A stretch of 64,000 bases of DNA from an uncultured bacterium (GTDB taxonomy: Bacteria > Cyanobacteriota > Vampirovibrionia > Gastranaerophilales > Gastranaerophilaceae), in assembly GCA_950022695.1 (NCBI GenBank), contig CATLLN010000001.1:541901-605900 (forward strand), read 5' to 3'. Position 1 is the stretch's first letter; each line of letters opens with the position of its first letter. Below, in pieces: positions 15,595-23,900 of the stretch. Below the pieces are notes generated by a model that made no database searches, was not told the DNA's origin, and was given only the letters and a program-made list of their open reading frames with translations. Both the position numbers and the translations under genes were made by a program.

Positions 15595-17713
15595 ATTCCT
15601 TTAATTCTTCGGCGCGGGCTTTAGCATATTGCTTGTATTCATCATCCTGAACCTCTGAATTTGCGTATGCTGTGTAATATGTATATGCATCTTTGTATTT
15701 ACCCATTGCATCATAGTCAGAAGCTATTAAGTAATTACAAATAGTAAATTCATTATTCAGGCTGTAAGCTTTTTTAAGATCAGCAATTGCTTCATTGCGT
15801 TTTTCTTTTGTATCATAAATCATACCACGATAATATAATGCGTATGAATTTTGTGAATCTTTTGATAACAATTCGTTAAATTTCACAAGGCTTTCATCTA
15901 AATTATTTGCTTCATATAAAGCAATAGCATCGTTAAGTAGATTAGCCCTGTCTGATTCGTCTATAGATTTTAGATATTCTGCTGCTTGTTTATTGTTTTT
16001 ATTAAAAGCAAGTGATTTTTGTAAGTATTCTTTTGCATTTGCATAATCTTCGTTTTCACCGTACAGGCATGCAATGTAGTATGCAATATCAGAATCTACA
16101 GGTTTTAGTTCAAGTGCTTTTTTATAATATGTAATAGCGTTAGCTCTATCTCCAAGTTCTTGATATGATGTTGCAGCACCAATCATAGTATCAACTGTTG
16201 CAGGTGTTACTGATAAGTAATATTTTATCGCGTTGTGATAATCCTTATTGTTGTAAGCTTCAGCTGCTTTTGTTAATTGATTATCTGTTTTCATTGAAGA
16301 TATATTTTTTACTGTAGATGCTATTGATGATTCTTTAGGAAATTTTGCTTGTGCTGATTTTAATGTTGTAAGTGCTCCATCAAAATCATTTCCTTGAGCT
16401 TGAGCTAAAGCAAGGTTTACAAAAATCTCAGGATTCTTGCTATTAGTTTTTATAGCTGCATTATACATATATATAGCATTGTCGATTTTTCCGTTTTTGT
16501 GTAATTCGATAGCGTAATCATACAATACATCTGCAGGATTCATATTTGCCATGTTAGAATTTACGTAATCCACAAATTGTTCAGGAGTCATAGTTTTTTT
16601 AGCACTTTCTACCATTTGAGCTTTTAGGTAGTCGTTGTTCGGGTCAAGCGCCATGACTTTTTTAAACCCTTCTTGAGCAATTTTTGAATCTCCAAGTTTA
16701 TCATAGCATTGTGCTCTATACAGGTTGGCATTAACATTGTTCGGATAAAGTATTAGAACTGATTCATACGCTTTAATTGCAGTTTTGTAATCTCCTTTTT
16801 GCTGATATAAAGTTCCGGTGTTAATTCTTGTATTAATATTTGAAGGGTCAAGAGTTTCAGCTTGTTTATAATACGATAAAGCTTCATCCAGTCTGCCTTC
16901 TTTTTGTAAAATTGCCCCCATATTTGCGTTTAAATTTGCATTATTTGGTGATGCTGTAAGTTTTTTCTTGAATGTTCTTTCAAGTGTATATAATAAGTCT
17001 TTATTATCAGCTGTAGTTCTTGCAAGTACAAAGCTGTATTCGTTTAATGCTTCATCTGATGAACCCAGGTTATCCAGAATTTTTGCATATGCAAGTCTTA
17101 TGTTTAAATCGTTAGGTGCAACAGCTGTGGCTTTTTTATAATATTCAGCGGCTTTTGGTTCGTTACCTAAAATTTTCATAATACTTGCAACTTGTTCAAA
17201 GCTGTCTTTTTGCAGGTTTTTACTTCCCAATGCTTGCATAAATTCATAAGCTGCCGCAGGGAAATTCCCCTCTGCACGTAGCTTCTTAGCGTAATTAAAT
17301 CTGCCTTCAGGTGACATATCAAATTTGCTTATATTAAGGCAATTGCTAAGATTTTTTTGATTACTTATAATTGAAGAATGTGAATTTTGAATTTGGGTTT
17401 CTGTTGCCGGATAATACATTAAATAAAATAATGCACTTCTAAAATCATTTGCCGCCTTTTCATAAGCTTTATCTTTTGTTGCATATTCAGCCCCTCTTGA
17501 AATATACGCGTTAATGATACCGACACGAGCCGAGTTATCAAGGTAATTTATTCTCAACGCGCTTTTAAATTCAGTAATTGCTCCTGAATATTGATATTGT
17601 GACATGTAGCTTTGCCCTAAATCAAAGTGTTCTTTAAAATCCGCAAATGCACATCCGCCCAGTAAACAGGTAATTACAGATATTTTTGCAAGAGTAACTA
17701 ATGTATTTTTCAT
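15584..17713 (-). CDS. TPR-repeat lipoprotein
   Basis: 709 residues. The N-terminus has a hydrophobic segment ending LLGGC, which fits a lipobox with lipidation at the cysteine near residue 21; a plain signal peptide ending at CAFA is the alternative. The rest is tandem tetratricopeptide repeats, for example DEALSYYKQAETLDPSN, KTAIKAYESVLILYPNN and ANAITYYKKALELKPVD, about 15 in all. Such proteins are scaffolds for envelope or secretion complexes. It is first in an operon with dus. There is no direct clue to its partner. Confidence 0.85.
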   Translation of the reverse strand: MKNTLVTLAKISVITCLLGGCAFADFKEHFDLGQSYMSQYQYSGAITEFKSALRINYLDNSARVGIINAYISRGAEYATKDKAYEKAANDFRSALFYLMYYPATETQIQNSHSSIISNQKNLSNCLNISKFDMSPEGRFNYAKKLRAEGNFPAAAYEFMQALGSKNLQKDSFEQVASIMKILGNEPKAAEYYKKATAVAPNDLNIRLAYAKILDNLGSSDEALNEYSFVLARTTADNKDLLYTLERTFKKKLTASPNNANLNANMGAILQKEGRLDEALSYYKQAETLDPSNINTRINTGTLYQQKGDYKTAIKAYESVLILYPNNVNANLYRAQCYDKLGDSKIAQEGFKKVMALDPNNDYLKAQMVESAKKTMTPEQFVDYVNSNMANMNPADVLYDYAIELHKNGKIDNAIYMYNAAIKTNSKNPEIFVNLALAQAQGNDFDGALTTLKSAQAKFPKESSIASTVKNISSMKTDNQLTKAAEAYNNKDYHNAIKYYLSVTPATVDTMIGAATSYQELGDRANAITYYKKALELKPVDSDIAYYIACLYGENEDYANAKEYLQKSLAFNKNNKQAAEYLKSIDESDRANLLNDAIALYEANNLDESLVKFNELLSKDSQNSYALYYRGMIYDTKEKRNEAIADLKKAYSLNNEFTICNYLIASDYDAMGKYKDAYTYYTAYANSEVQDDEYKQYAKARAEELKEYAK

Positions 17714-17803
17714 GTTTGCTCCCTTTTAGCCACTATTTTATTACAACTTTGATTTTCTGTATATACACAACAGTCTAATTGTAAATTTCTGTATAGTAAA
17801 ACA

Positions 17804-17838
17804 AAAAGAGTAAGATATGTGATTTATCTTACTCTTTT
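17804..17838. terminator. intrinsic terminator of the 17859-18002 small gene
   Basis: A 14-base stem (17804-17817 with 17825-17838, AAAAGAGTAAGATA and its complement) is followed on the minus strand by a T-rich run. It separates the small gene from the TPR gene, so the small gene is probably monocistronic. Confidence 0.8.
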
Positions 17839-17858
17839 ATTTAGTACATTTTTAGGTA

Positions 17859-18002
17859 TTAAATGTTAAAATCTTTCACAGAAATAAAATTTAAACACTC
17901 GTCAAATAGTGTTTGCAGTGGCTGTGTGATATCAATCTCCATAGTTTCTGCTCTTGACACTTCCATAGATGCTACAATTGCTTCAGTCTGTGATTTTTCC
18001 AT
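17859..18002 (-). CDS. small acidic protein of 47 residues, unknown function
   Basis: The minus strand from the ATG at 18002 reads MEKSQTEAIVASMEVSRAET and continues to a stop at 17859. It has a good RBS (AAGGAG, eight bases from the ATG) and a strong terminator directly after. The peptide is acidic, hydrophilic and without a signal sequence. I do not recognise it. The RBS and terminator together make it a better candidate than the overlapping 75-residue plus-strand frame at 17863-18090, which has neither. Confidence 0.6.
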   Translation of the reverse strand: MEKSQTEAIVASMEVSRAETMEIDITQPLQTLFDECLNFISVKDFNI

Positions 18003-18254
18003 ACTTAAATGCTCCTTATTTAATTATTTTCGGGTAAATATCCTTAATCTTGACAAATTAGTTATCGGAAGATTTTATCTAAAACTTTAATTAAAATTTT
18101 AATTTGTATTTGTCTATACACTCAAAACTATATATATAGCTGTTATCTGGCTTGTAACAAAACTTAATAATGGTTTAATGTTACACTATAGCTTTATTTT
18201 TATTTTTATGTTATAGTGAACACGTAGTATAACTTTAATATAGGAGATAAAAAA

Positions 18255-18797
18255 ATAGCTAACGATACTAGATCCCAAAGGGATAAGGACAAAACAATAA
18301 TGAATGAACGTATTCGTTCAAAAGAAGTAAGATTAATTGACGATAAAGGAACAAATCACGGTGTAGTTCCAACATCAAAAGCACTTAGTATGGCAGAAGA
18401 TGCCGGTTTAGATTTAGTATTGATTAGCCCAAACCAGGCTCCACCGGTTGCAAAAATTCTTGATTACGGCAAGTATAAATATGAAATGGCTAAAAAAGCC
18501 AAAGAAGCTAAGAAAAAACAACACGTAGTTGAAGTTAAAGAAGTAAAAGTTCGTTATAAAATTGATGTACATGATTATGAAGTTCGTATAAAAAGTGTTA
18601 GGAAGTTTATTGCACAAGGTAATAAAGTTAAAATCGTAGTAATGCTTCGTGGTCGTGAAATGCAACATTCTAACTTAGCTTTTGAACTTGCAAATAGATT
18701 TCTTGCGGATTTGGAAAATGATCCGATACAAGTTGAAAAGAAACCTCAGCTTGAAGGTAGAAATGTTACATTATACTTAGCTCCTCAAGCATCATAA
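18255..18797 (+). CDS. infC: translation initiation factor IF-3, probable AUA start
   Basis: IF-3 binds the 30S subunit and checks start codons. The product contains IRSKEVRLIDDKGTNHGV, PPVAKILDYGKYKYE, the lysine-rich linker and MLRGREMQH. I start it at ATA 18255, because TAGGAG lies at 18241-18246, eight bases before, and the resulting 180 residues equal the length of E. coli IF-3. The extension (ANDTRSQRDKDKTI) is basic and fits the usual disordered N-terminus. The first ATG is at 18300 and gives 165 residues, with a weaker RBS (AAGGA, ten bases away). Rare AUU-type starts on infC are a known autoregulatory device. rpmI and rplT do not follow; tRNA-Phe does. Confidence 0.95.
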   Translation: MANDTRSQRDKDKTIMNERIRSKEVRLIDDKGTNHGVVPTSKALSMAEDAGLDLVLISPNQAPPVAKILDYGKYKYEMAKKAKEAKKKQHVVEVKEVKVRYKIDVHDYEVRIKSVRKFIAQGNKVKIVVMLRGREMQHSNLAFELANRFLADLENDPIQVEKKPQLEGRNVTLYLAPQAS

Positions 18798-18831
18798 TAA
18801 ATAATTATTCTGTTTTGAAAAATAAAAGTTC

Positions 18832-18859
18832 TTGACTTTAAACTTTGAGCACATATAAT
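18832..18859 (+). promoter_or_regulatory. tRNA-Phe promoter
   Basis: TTGACT (18832-18837), 16 bases, TATAAT (18854-18859), about 40 bases before the tRNA. A 12-base perfect inverted repeat (TATTCTGTTTTG at 18806-18817 and its complement at 18885-18896) brackets the promoter. Confidence 0.75.
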
Positions 18860-18899
18860 AAAAGACGTAGCCAACATGGTTACACAAAACAGAATACTA

Positions 18900-18975
18900 G
18901 CCGCAATAGCTCAGTTGGTAGAGCAAGGGACTGAAAATCCCTGTGTCCTTGGTTCAATTCCGAGTTGCGGCACCA
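18900..18975 (+). tRNA. tRNA-Phe (anticodon GAA)
   Basis: The acceptor stem GCCGCAA pairs with TTGCGGC. D arm, anticodon stem GGGAC/ATCCC region with loop containing GAA, and T arm with GGTTCAATTCC are all intact. CCA is encoded (18973-18975). The 3' half from 18929 is repeated exactly at 28229, marking it as the integration target of the following element. Confidence 0.97.
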
Positions 18976-19020
18976 TTTAAAAGATAAGTATAACGAGGGT
19001 TTTAACCCTCGTTTCTTTTT
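18929..19020. repeat. attL: left attachment site (92-bp direct repeat)
   Basis: 18929-19020 is identical to 28229-28320. It covers the tRNA-Phe 3' part from the anticodon arm, the CCA end, and the tRNA's intrinsic terminator (stem AACGAGGG/CCCTCGTT at 18992-19013 plus T run). The identity stops sharply on both sides. Confidence 0.95.
18992..19020 (+). terminator. tRNA-Phe terminator, part of the att repeat
   Basis: GC-rich stem AACGAGGG/CCCTCGTT at 18992-19013 followed by TTCTTTTT. The second copy sits at 28292-28320. Confidence 0.88.
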
Positions 19021-19041
19021 GGCTTAATTGCCAATAAATGC

Positions 19042-19063
19042 AAAATGGTACAATAATGGTACA
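19042..19063. repeat. 22-bp terminal repeat, left copy
   Basis: 19042-19063 equals 28091-28112 and contains ATGGTACA twice, 11 bases apart. It lies 22 bases inside the left att repeat. The right copy is in the integrase promoter region. This fits arm-type binding sites for the integrase or excisionase. Confidence 0.75.
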
Positions 19064-19292
19064 GTTGGTTTTGAAAAAATATTTAACTTTACATATCTTC
19101 ATGAAGAAGTTTTAATTTGCATATTAAATTCTTTTTATAATATTTGTTCATTGATTTTATTTTTTATATAGGGGGGTAACAGTCGAATACCCCCTAGCAA
19201 ATATTTTTCATCTTATATCTGGTTTATAGATGTATACACGAGGCTTTTTTGTAACCCTTTATAAATTTAAAGCAACAGGTTATAATATAAAT

Positions 19293-19850
19293 ATGAATGT
19301 TTCGGAATTGTTTAAACAACAAAACTTTGAGAATATAAAAGATGAATACTTAAAATGGTCTGCCATTCTTGAGCAAGATATAACTTTTTCGCTAAAAAAT
19401 TCTAAAGACCATACAAAAGAACATTCTAAACGTGTGTTATTGTTTTCATTACTTATGTCTGAAAAACTAGGATTATCCTATTTTGATAGGGAAACTTTGT
19501 GTATAGCTTCTATATTTCACGATACAAGACGACAAAATGATTGGTTGGATGTAGGACACGGATATCAGGCAGCAAAATATTATAAGCAATTTTGCAAAGA
19601 TAATAATTTGGACTTTAATAAGTCTGTATTCATAATAATGGCTTATCATGATGTTGAAGATGATACAGCAATAGTAGATATTGATAAGTTTCAAATTCAA
19701 AATGCGACAATGTTATACAGAGTGTTTAAAGATTCGGATGCTTTAGATAGATTTAGATTTGGCGAAGATAATCTTGAACTATCAATGCTTAGATTTCAGG
19801 AATCGAAGTCTTTAATAAATTTTGCCAGATGTTTAAATTTAATGTTATAG
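19293..19850 (+). CDS. HD-domain protein (putative metal-dependent phosphohydrolase)
   Basis: 185 residues from the ATG at 19293; a longer frame from 19230 exists. HD-superfamily metal ligands are visible: DHTKEHSKRVLLFS, IASIFHDTRRQ (the H-D pair), then AYHDVED and FKDSDALDRFRF. Members hydrolyse nucleotides or cyclic nucleotides; the substrate here is unknown. A TATAAT box at 19281-19286 lies six bases before the ATG, and there is no Shine-Dalgarno, so it may be leaderless. It is the leftmost gene of the element, transcribed inwards. Confidence 0.75.
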   Translation: MNVSELFKQQNFENIKDEYLKWSAILEQDITFSLKNSKDHTKEHSKRVLLFSLLMSEKLGLSYFDRETLCIASIFHDTRRQNDWLDVGHGYQAAKYYKQFCKDNNLDFNKSVFIIMAYHDVEDDTAIVDIDKFQIQNATMLYRVFKDSDALDRFRFGEDNLELSMLRFQESKSLINFARCLNLML

Positions 19851-20173
19851 AGTGGGGTGTTTGCAATATTTATTCAAGGCTTTATAGTATCATATACGAA
19901 TAACATATATGATAAAAATACATTGTTTTCGTAGATAAATAATGTACATTTTTATATGAACAACAAAAAGCAGCGGGCGGAACCCTTACTGCTTTTCATA
20001 GTTTTATACATTATAATAATATTATATTAAAAGAAAACGTGCTCAAGACAATATTATATTGTAGTATAATCCCCATTTAATATTTGTACGTTAATTTAAC
20101 ACCTTGCAAGGTGTTATTTTTATATCTGTTTGATAGTAAATTTATACCTTGTAAAAAAACTAAATATTATAGT
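19851..20173. other. non-coding stretch of the element with two hairpins and a tiny open frame
   Basis: Contains an AAAAGCAG/CTGCTTTT hairpin (19966-19996) and a perfect AACACCTTG/CAAGGTGTT terminator-like stem (20098-20115) with a T run. It also holds a 24-codon frame, 19956-20030, giving MNNKKQRAEP followed by a very hydrophobic tail. No Shine-Dalgarno precedes that frame. Nothing else is recognised. Confidence 0.5.
20098..20120 (+). terminator. intrinsic terminator
   Basis: An 18-base perfect palindrome is followed by ATTTTTAT. It could end transcription from the HD-domain side; on the other strand it could serve the 20174-20458 gene. Confidence 0.7.
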
Positions 20174-20458
20174 CTATATCTTAAACCTATTTCTATCAAT
20201 TACAAATTTTTCCAAGCAGTCAAAACCACCATTTCTATTTTTTACTTTTCTAGAACCTAATAAATTTATTTTGATGAGTCTTCTAATTGCTTTGTGGATA
20301 GTTGATTTGCTTACATTAAATAAGCTTGCTAGTTGATTTTCGCTGCGAATTAGTTTTTCTTTAAAATTTAATGTATAAGAAAATATAAGTAATTCAATTG
20401 GTGATAGTTTATACTCTTGAGCTATCCCATTGTAAATTATAAAATAATCTTTTCGCAT
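20174..20458 (-). CDS. winged-helix DNA-binding protein
   Basis: 94 residues from the ATG at 20458, which has AAAGGAG nine bases upstream; longer frames reach 20497. LSPIELLIFSYTL is followed by SENQLASLFNVSKSTIHKAI and a wing (KVKNRNGGFD). This is a MarR/GntR-size winged helix of the kind found in replication-initiation and plasmid/phage control proteins. It lies two bases after the excisionase-like gene and so is co-transcribed with it, under the SAM riboswitch at 20755-20840. Its target is unknown. Confidence 0.72.
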   Translation of the reverse strand: MRKDYFIIYNGIAQEYKLSPIELLIFSYTLNFKEKLIRSENQLASLFNVSKSTIHKAIRRLIKINLLGSRKVKNRNGGFDCLEKFVIDRNRFKI

Positions 20459-20459
20459 T

Positions 20460-20672
20460 TTATACATCTCCTTTCTGTTGTTCTTCAAGCCATTCAAAAA
20501 ATGCTGTTACATCAATTAAAATTTTTCCACGACGACCGGTAGGACTAAAGCGCTTGATGACTTTGTTAAAACCATTAGTGTTAGCGTGAAAGATTAAAGC
20601 TCTCAATCCTCCCATTGTGAATGCAGGATAAAGTTTGATAAATTGTGATAGGGTTATAATTTCTGTTGGCAT
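20460..20672 (-). CDS. excisionase-like small DNA-binding protein
   Basis: 70 residues. IITLSQFIKLYPAFTMGGLR is followed by RFSPTGRRGKILIDVTAFFE, then WLEEQQ. This is the size and pattern of excisionase/AlpA-like MerR-type winged helices (recognition helix, then a strand hairpin with GRRGKI). RBS AGGAG. It is the first gene after a SAM riboswitch and its terminator. In an element with a tyrosine integrase, a recombination directionality factor is the natural reading, but this is inference from size, fold and context. Confidence 0.65.
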   Translation of the reverse strand: MPTEIITLSQFIKLYPAFTMGGLRALIFHANTNGFNKVIKRFSPTGRRGKILIDVTAFFEWLEEQQKGDV

Positions 20673-20709
20673 GTTTTTTCTCCTATTTATTTGCCAGTGT
20701 CAGTAAAAT

Positions 20710-20742
20710 AAAAAGACTCATCTAGTGTAGATGAGCCTTTTT
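20710..20742 (-). terminator. riboswitch-controlled intrinsic terminator
   Basis: Stem 20710-20724 with 20728-20742 (AAAAAGGCTCATCTA and its near complement on the minus strand) ending in a T run. Its 5' half contains GCTCATC, which can pair instead with GATGAGC of riboswitch helix P1, giving a mutually exclusive antiterminator. Confidence 0.88.
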
Positions 20743-20754
20743 ATTTTTATATTT

Positions 20755-20840
20755 GCTCATCGTTCTAAGCTTTAGCACCTTGCCTTTAGGTAGGTTGCTG
20801 TTCCTTCATCGAGCTTAGTCTCTCCGGAACTCTTTATGAG
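20755..20840 (-). ncRNA. SAM riboswitch (SAM-I family core, P4 apparently missing)
   Basis: On the minus strand from 20840: P1 CTCAT...ATGAG closes the element. P2 TTCC/GGAA carries the kink-turn-like GGAGAGAC. Then GATGAA, CAGCAACC and AAGGTGCTAA follow, the hallmark S-box bases around the SAM pocket. P3 forms between GCAACCT and AGGTGC. The P2 loop CTAAG is complementary to CTTAG after P3, giving the family pseudoknot. Only a few bases separate that strand from P1, so the usual P4 hairpin is absent, as in SAM-I/IV variants. A terminator follows, so SAM should switch transcription off. It precedes the excisionase-like/winged-helix pair. Confidence 0.9.
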
Positions 20841-20853
20841 TTTTTCTATATAT

Positions 20854-20859
20854 ATTATA
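20854..20859 (-). promoter_or_regulatory. -10 box of the riboswitch transcript
   Basis: TATAAT on the minus strand (20859-20854), about 14 bases before the P1 helix and after the autotransporter stop. No clear -35 is seen. It indicates that the riboswitch operon has its own promoter. Confidence 0.55.
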
Positions 20860-20900
20860 ACATCTGTTTTTATAAAAATTATGGCTAATATTAAGATTTA

Positions 20901-23900
20901 TTACACTTTTTCTTTACCTTTTTTGTTTTTACCTAGCATATAGCGGAATCCCCCATTCCCTGCGATACCGTTCCTGCCTCCGTTACGCAGTACAACTTGT
21001 AAGAATGCTGTTAATCTTTCACCAACTGTTTTTTGAACCCCTACGCCGTATTGTACATAAGGTTTAACATACATATCAGGTAAAGAAGTTTGGTTTGCAG
21101 TTACATCTGTTCCCATTATATTCCAATTCATGCCTGCTGTTAAATAAGGTTGCCAACCTGATTTTGTGTTCATTACAAATTTTAAATTTGGTGAGATTTG
21201 CAATGCGTTTAAGGCGTCTGAATGGATTTTTACTCCTGCGCTATTTGTATAATTAAAGGTGTCAACCATAGTATAACTTAATAATACGCTAGGTTGAATA
21301 ATGAATTTACCATCATCGAATTCGAAATTATAACCGGTTTTACTTGCAACACCTGTCATAAACATTCCAAAATCATCGTGTCCATACATAGTATTTGATT
21401 CTGCAACATTTGCACCTACTCCAACTGTTAAACCAGTAAAGAAGTTTCCTTTGTATAAGGTTCCGGTTAAGCCCAAGCTTCCGCCATTTTGGTATATTGA
21501 ATTACCAGAGTAACTTTGATGACTTCCTTGGTATGCTATATATGGTGTTAATACCCCACTAAATCCGTTTCTAAATGATTTAACTCCGGTATCACCTCCA
21601 ATAAATGAACCATAAGACATATTATTTACTTTTGGACCGTGTTTAAGTCTTACACTGTCATAACTCACATAAGGTTTAAACCAAGCTCCGCTTGAATTCA
21701 TTTCGTTTGAGTAATAACTTTGAGGTTGGTCTGATATTGCGTATTTATTAGCATTCATTTCTGCCATTCTAATACTAGCAGGTTTTAACATATTCATATC
21801 CATGTGAGAGAACGCATTGGAATAGTTGTCTAACATCCCCATGTATCCACCCATTTGTGCTGCAACCGGACTTGCTAAAACTGCAGGGTTAAAAGTATTT
21901 ATATCAGAGCCGGCGCCTCTAGTGAAGGTGAATTGTCCAGAGGTTTTATTGTAGCCGACTCCGTATTTGTAAATTGGAGAATATGCAACTTCTTCAACTG
22001 TTGTAGTTACATTATTTTTTAATTTATCATCTGCAAACAAAATATTTGTTGTTGTTTCTTTAGCGTCTGATAATAAATTTAACTTAGAAACGTTAAGGTT
22101 TTTATTTTCAAGATTGTAGTTATCAGCTGTTAACCTGTCCATTTTTTTGTTTGCTAAATCTACATCGACCATAACATTTGAATTTGAGTTGATATTTAGT
22201 GAATTTAGGTGAATAGTATTTACTTCACCATTTGCAATATCTAAGGTCCCACCATTGAAATAAATAGAGTTTTTATTTTTAACTCCATTTAAGTATGTGT
22301 CATTTGTAAAATGAACCTTACCACTATTAAGGTTATAAACAACACCATCTATATAATTATTATGAACTGTATTTTCATTTTCATTGTATAAAATGACAGG
22401 GTCTCCAATTTCATTGACTGTTATTTTCCCGTTGCCTTTTAGGTAAATTTCATTAGATTTGTTAGATGAACGCATTGGGTCGTTTATTGTAATTGATTTT
22501 TTATTTTCAGTTATGAAATATGCTTTAGAAGATGTGCCATCTAAATAAACAATATTTGTATTTTCTTTTTTATCAGCAGTAGTTCCGTCTAAAGTTACAT
22601 CTTTATTTCTAGCAACAACTTCTAGTGTGCCATTATTAACATTTAAAGCGCCCTTACGTTCGTTATTTGTTTTAAATCCTGTTATATTTGTATCCACAAA
22701 CGATAGCTTTTGTTCATCTGATATATTTATCCCTTGGTTTTGGTTTCCTTGTAAGGTATAACCTCTACCAATTACAGTTAATTCTTTTCCGCCAAGTTCA
22801 CCTGTCCAACCTTCTGTGATATTTTTACCAGTTATGTTTATATCTTTATTGGCAGTAAATACACGTTCATCTGATAATGATACTTGAGAACCATTTATAT
22901 TTCCTTCTTTATTTACGGCAAGGGTAAAGCCGTCAATTTGTATGGCATTCCCATTATTATCAGAAAGTCTGGTGATTGTTATATTTTTACCATCTGCAAT
23001 TGTTGTGTATAAATATTCATTAGTAGCGCTGTTAACCCCTTCGTCTTGAGTTTTTATTTGTAAACTTTCAGCTATATCTAAATCTTTGTTAATATCAATT
23101 ACAATAGGATTTATCATATTATCCGGCATGTCTGATAATACACTAATTCCTGTTATGTTTAAACTACCTTGAGAATCTGCGTTGGTATCAATAAAGTCAA
23201 ATATTTGTTCCGTATTTCCAAAATCAACGTCTAATTTAATGTTACCATTATTAGAAGTTAAGCTGTTTAATTCAGCATTACCGATTTCGCTATTCATCAT
23301 ATCTAAAGTTGAGCTATCAGCTAAAGTTAAATCTACACCATTTAAATAGTTATCACGAGTAAGTTTTAAGTTTCCAACATTTACATTGACATTTATTGAT
23401 GATTTTTTGTTTGAGTCTGGTGAAACGTATTCTAAATCAGGTGTAATAAAGTTGTTTACAACAACTGTTCCTGTTGAATTTATATCATCATATAAGTCTT
23501 TAGTATTTATGTTTATTGTAGAGTTAACCCCGCTGATGCCTCCATCAAATGTAATCTTTTTGCCTTCTGCAGCATTAAGATTAACTGTTCCGTTATCGAT
23601 ATAAATATCACTACCTTTATTAGCTTTATTTCCAGAAAAAGTTATGTCTTTATCTTTTGCAATTATATTAGTTGCTATGCTAGTAGTATCTTCTGATGAT
23701 GTATATCCAGATACATAAATAGCTCCGCCTTTATCAGATGTATTGTTTGCAAAATTAGTATCTACTATTGTAGTATTTCCGGTTGTGTAAATAGCTCCAC
23801 CTCGTCCAACTTTCATTTCATTATAAGTTTTATTTGTGGTATTTCCTTCTGAATCTTTATAAGTTGCAATTATTTTGTTTGTTCCGTGCGCTTTGTTACC

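Noticed and set aside
17863..18090. Plus-strand 75-residue frame
   Set aside because: No RBS and no family; the opposite-strand 47-residue gene with RBS and terminator explains the region better.
19169..19196. TAGGGGG/CCCCCTA hairpin as a terminator
   Set aside because: Lacks a following T run; noted only as a shorter relative of the poly-G repeat.
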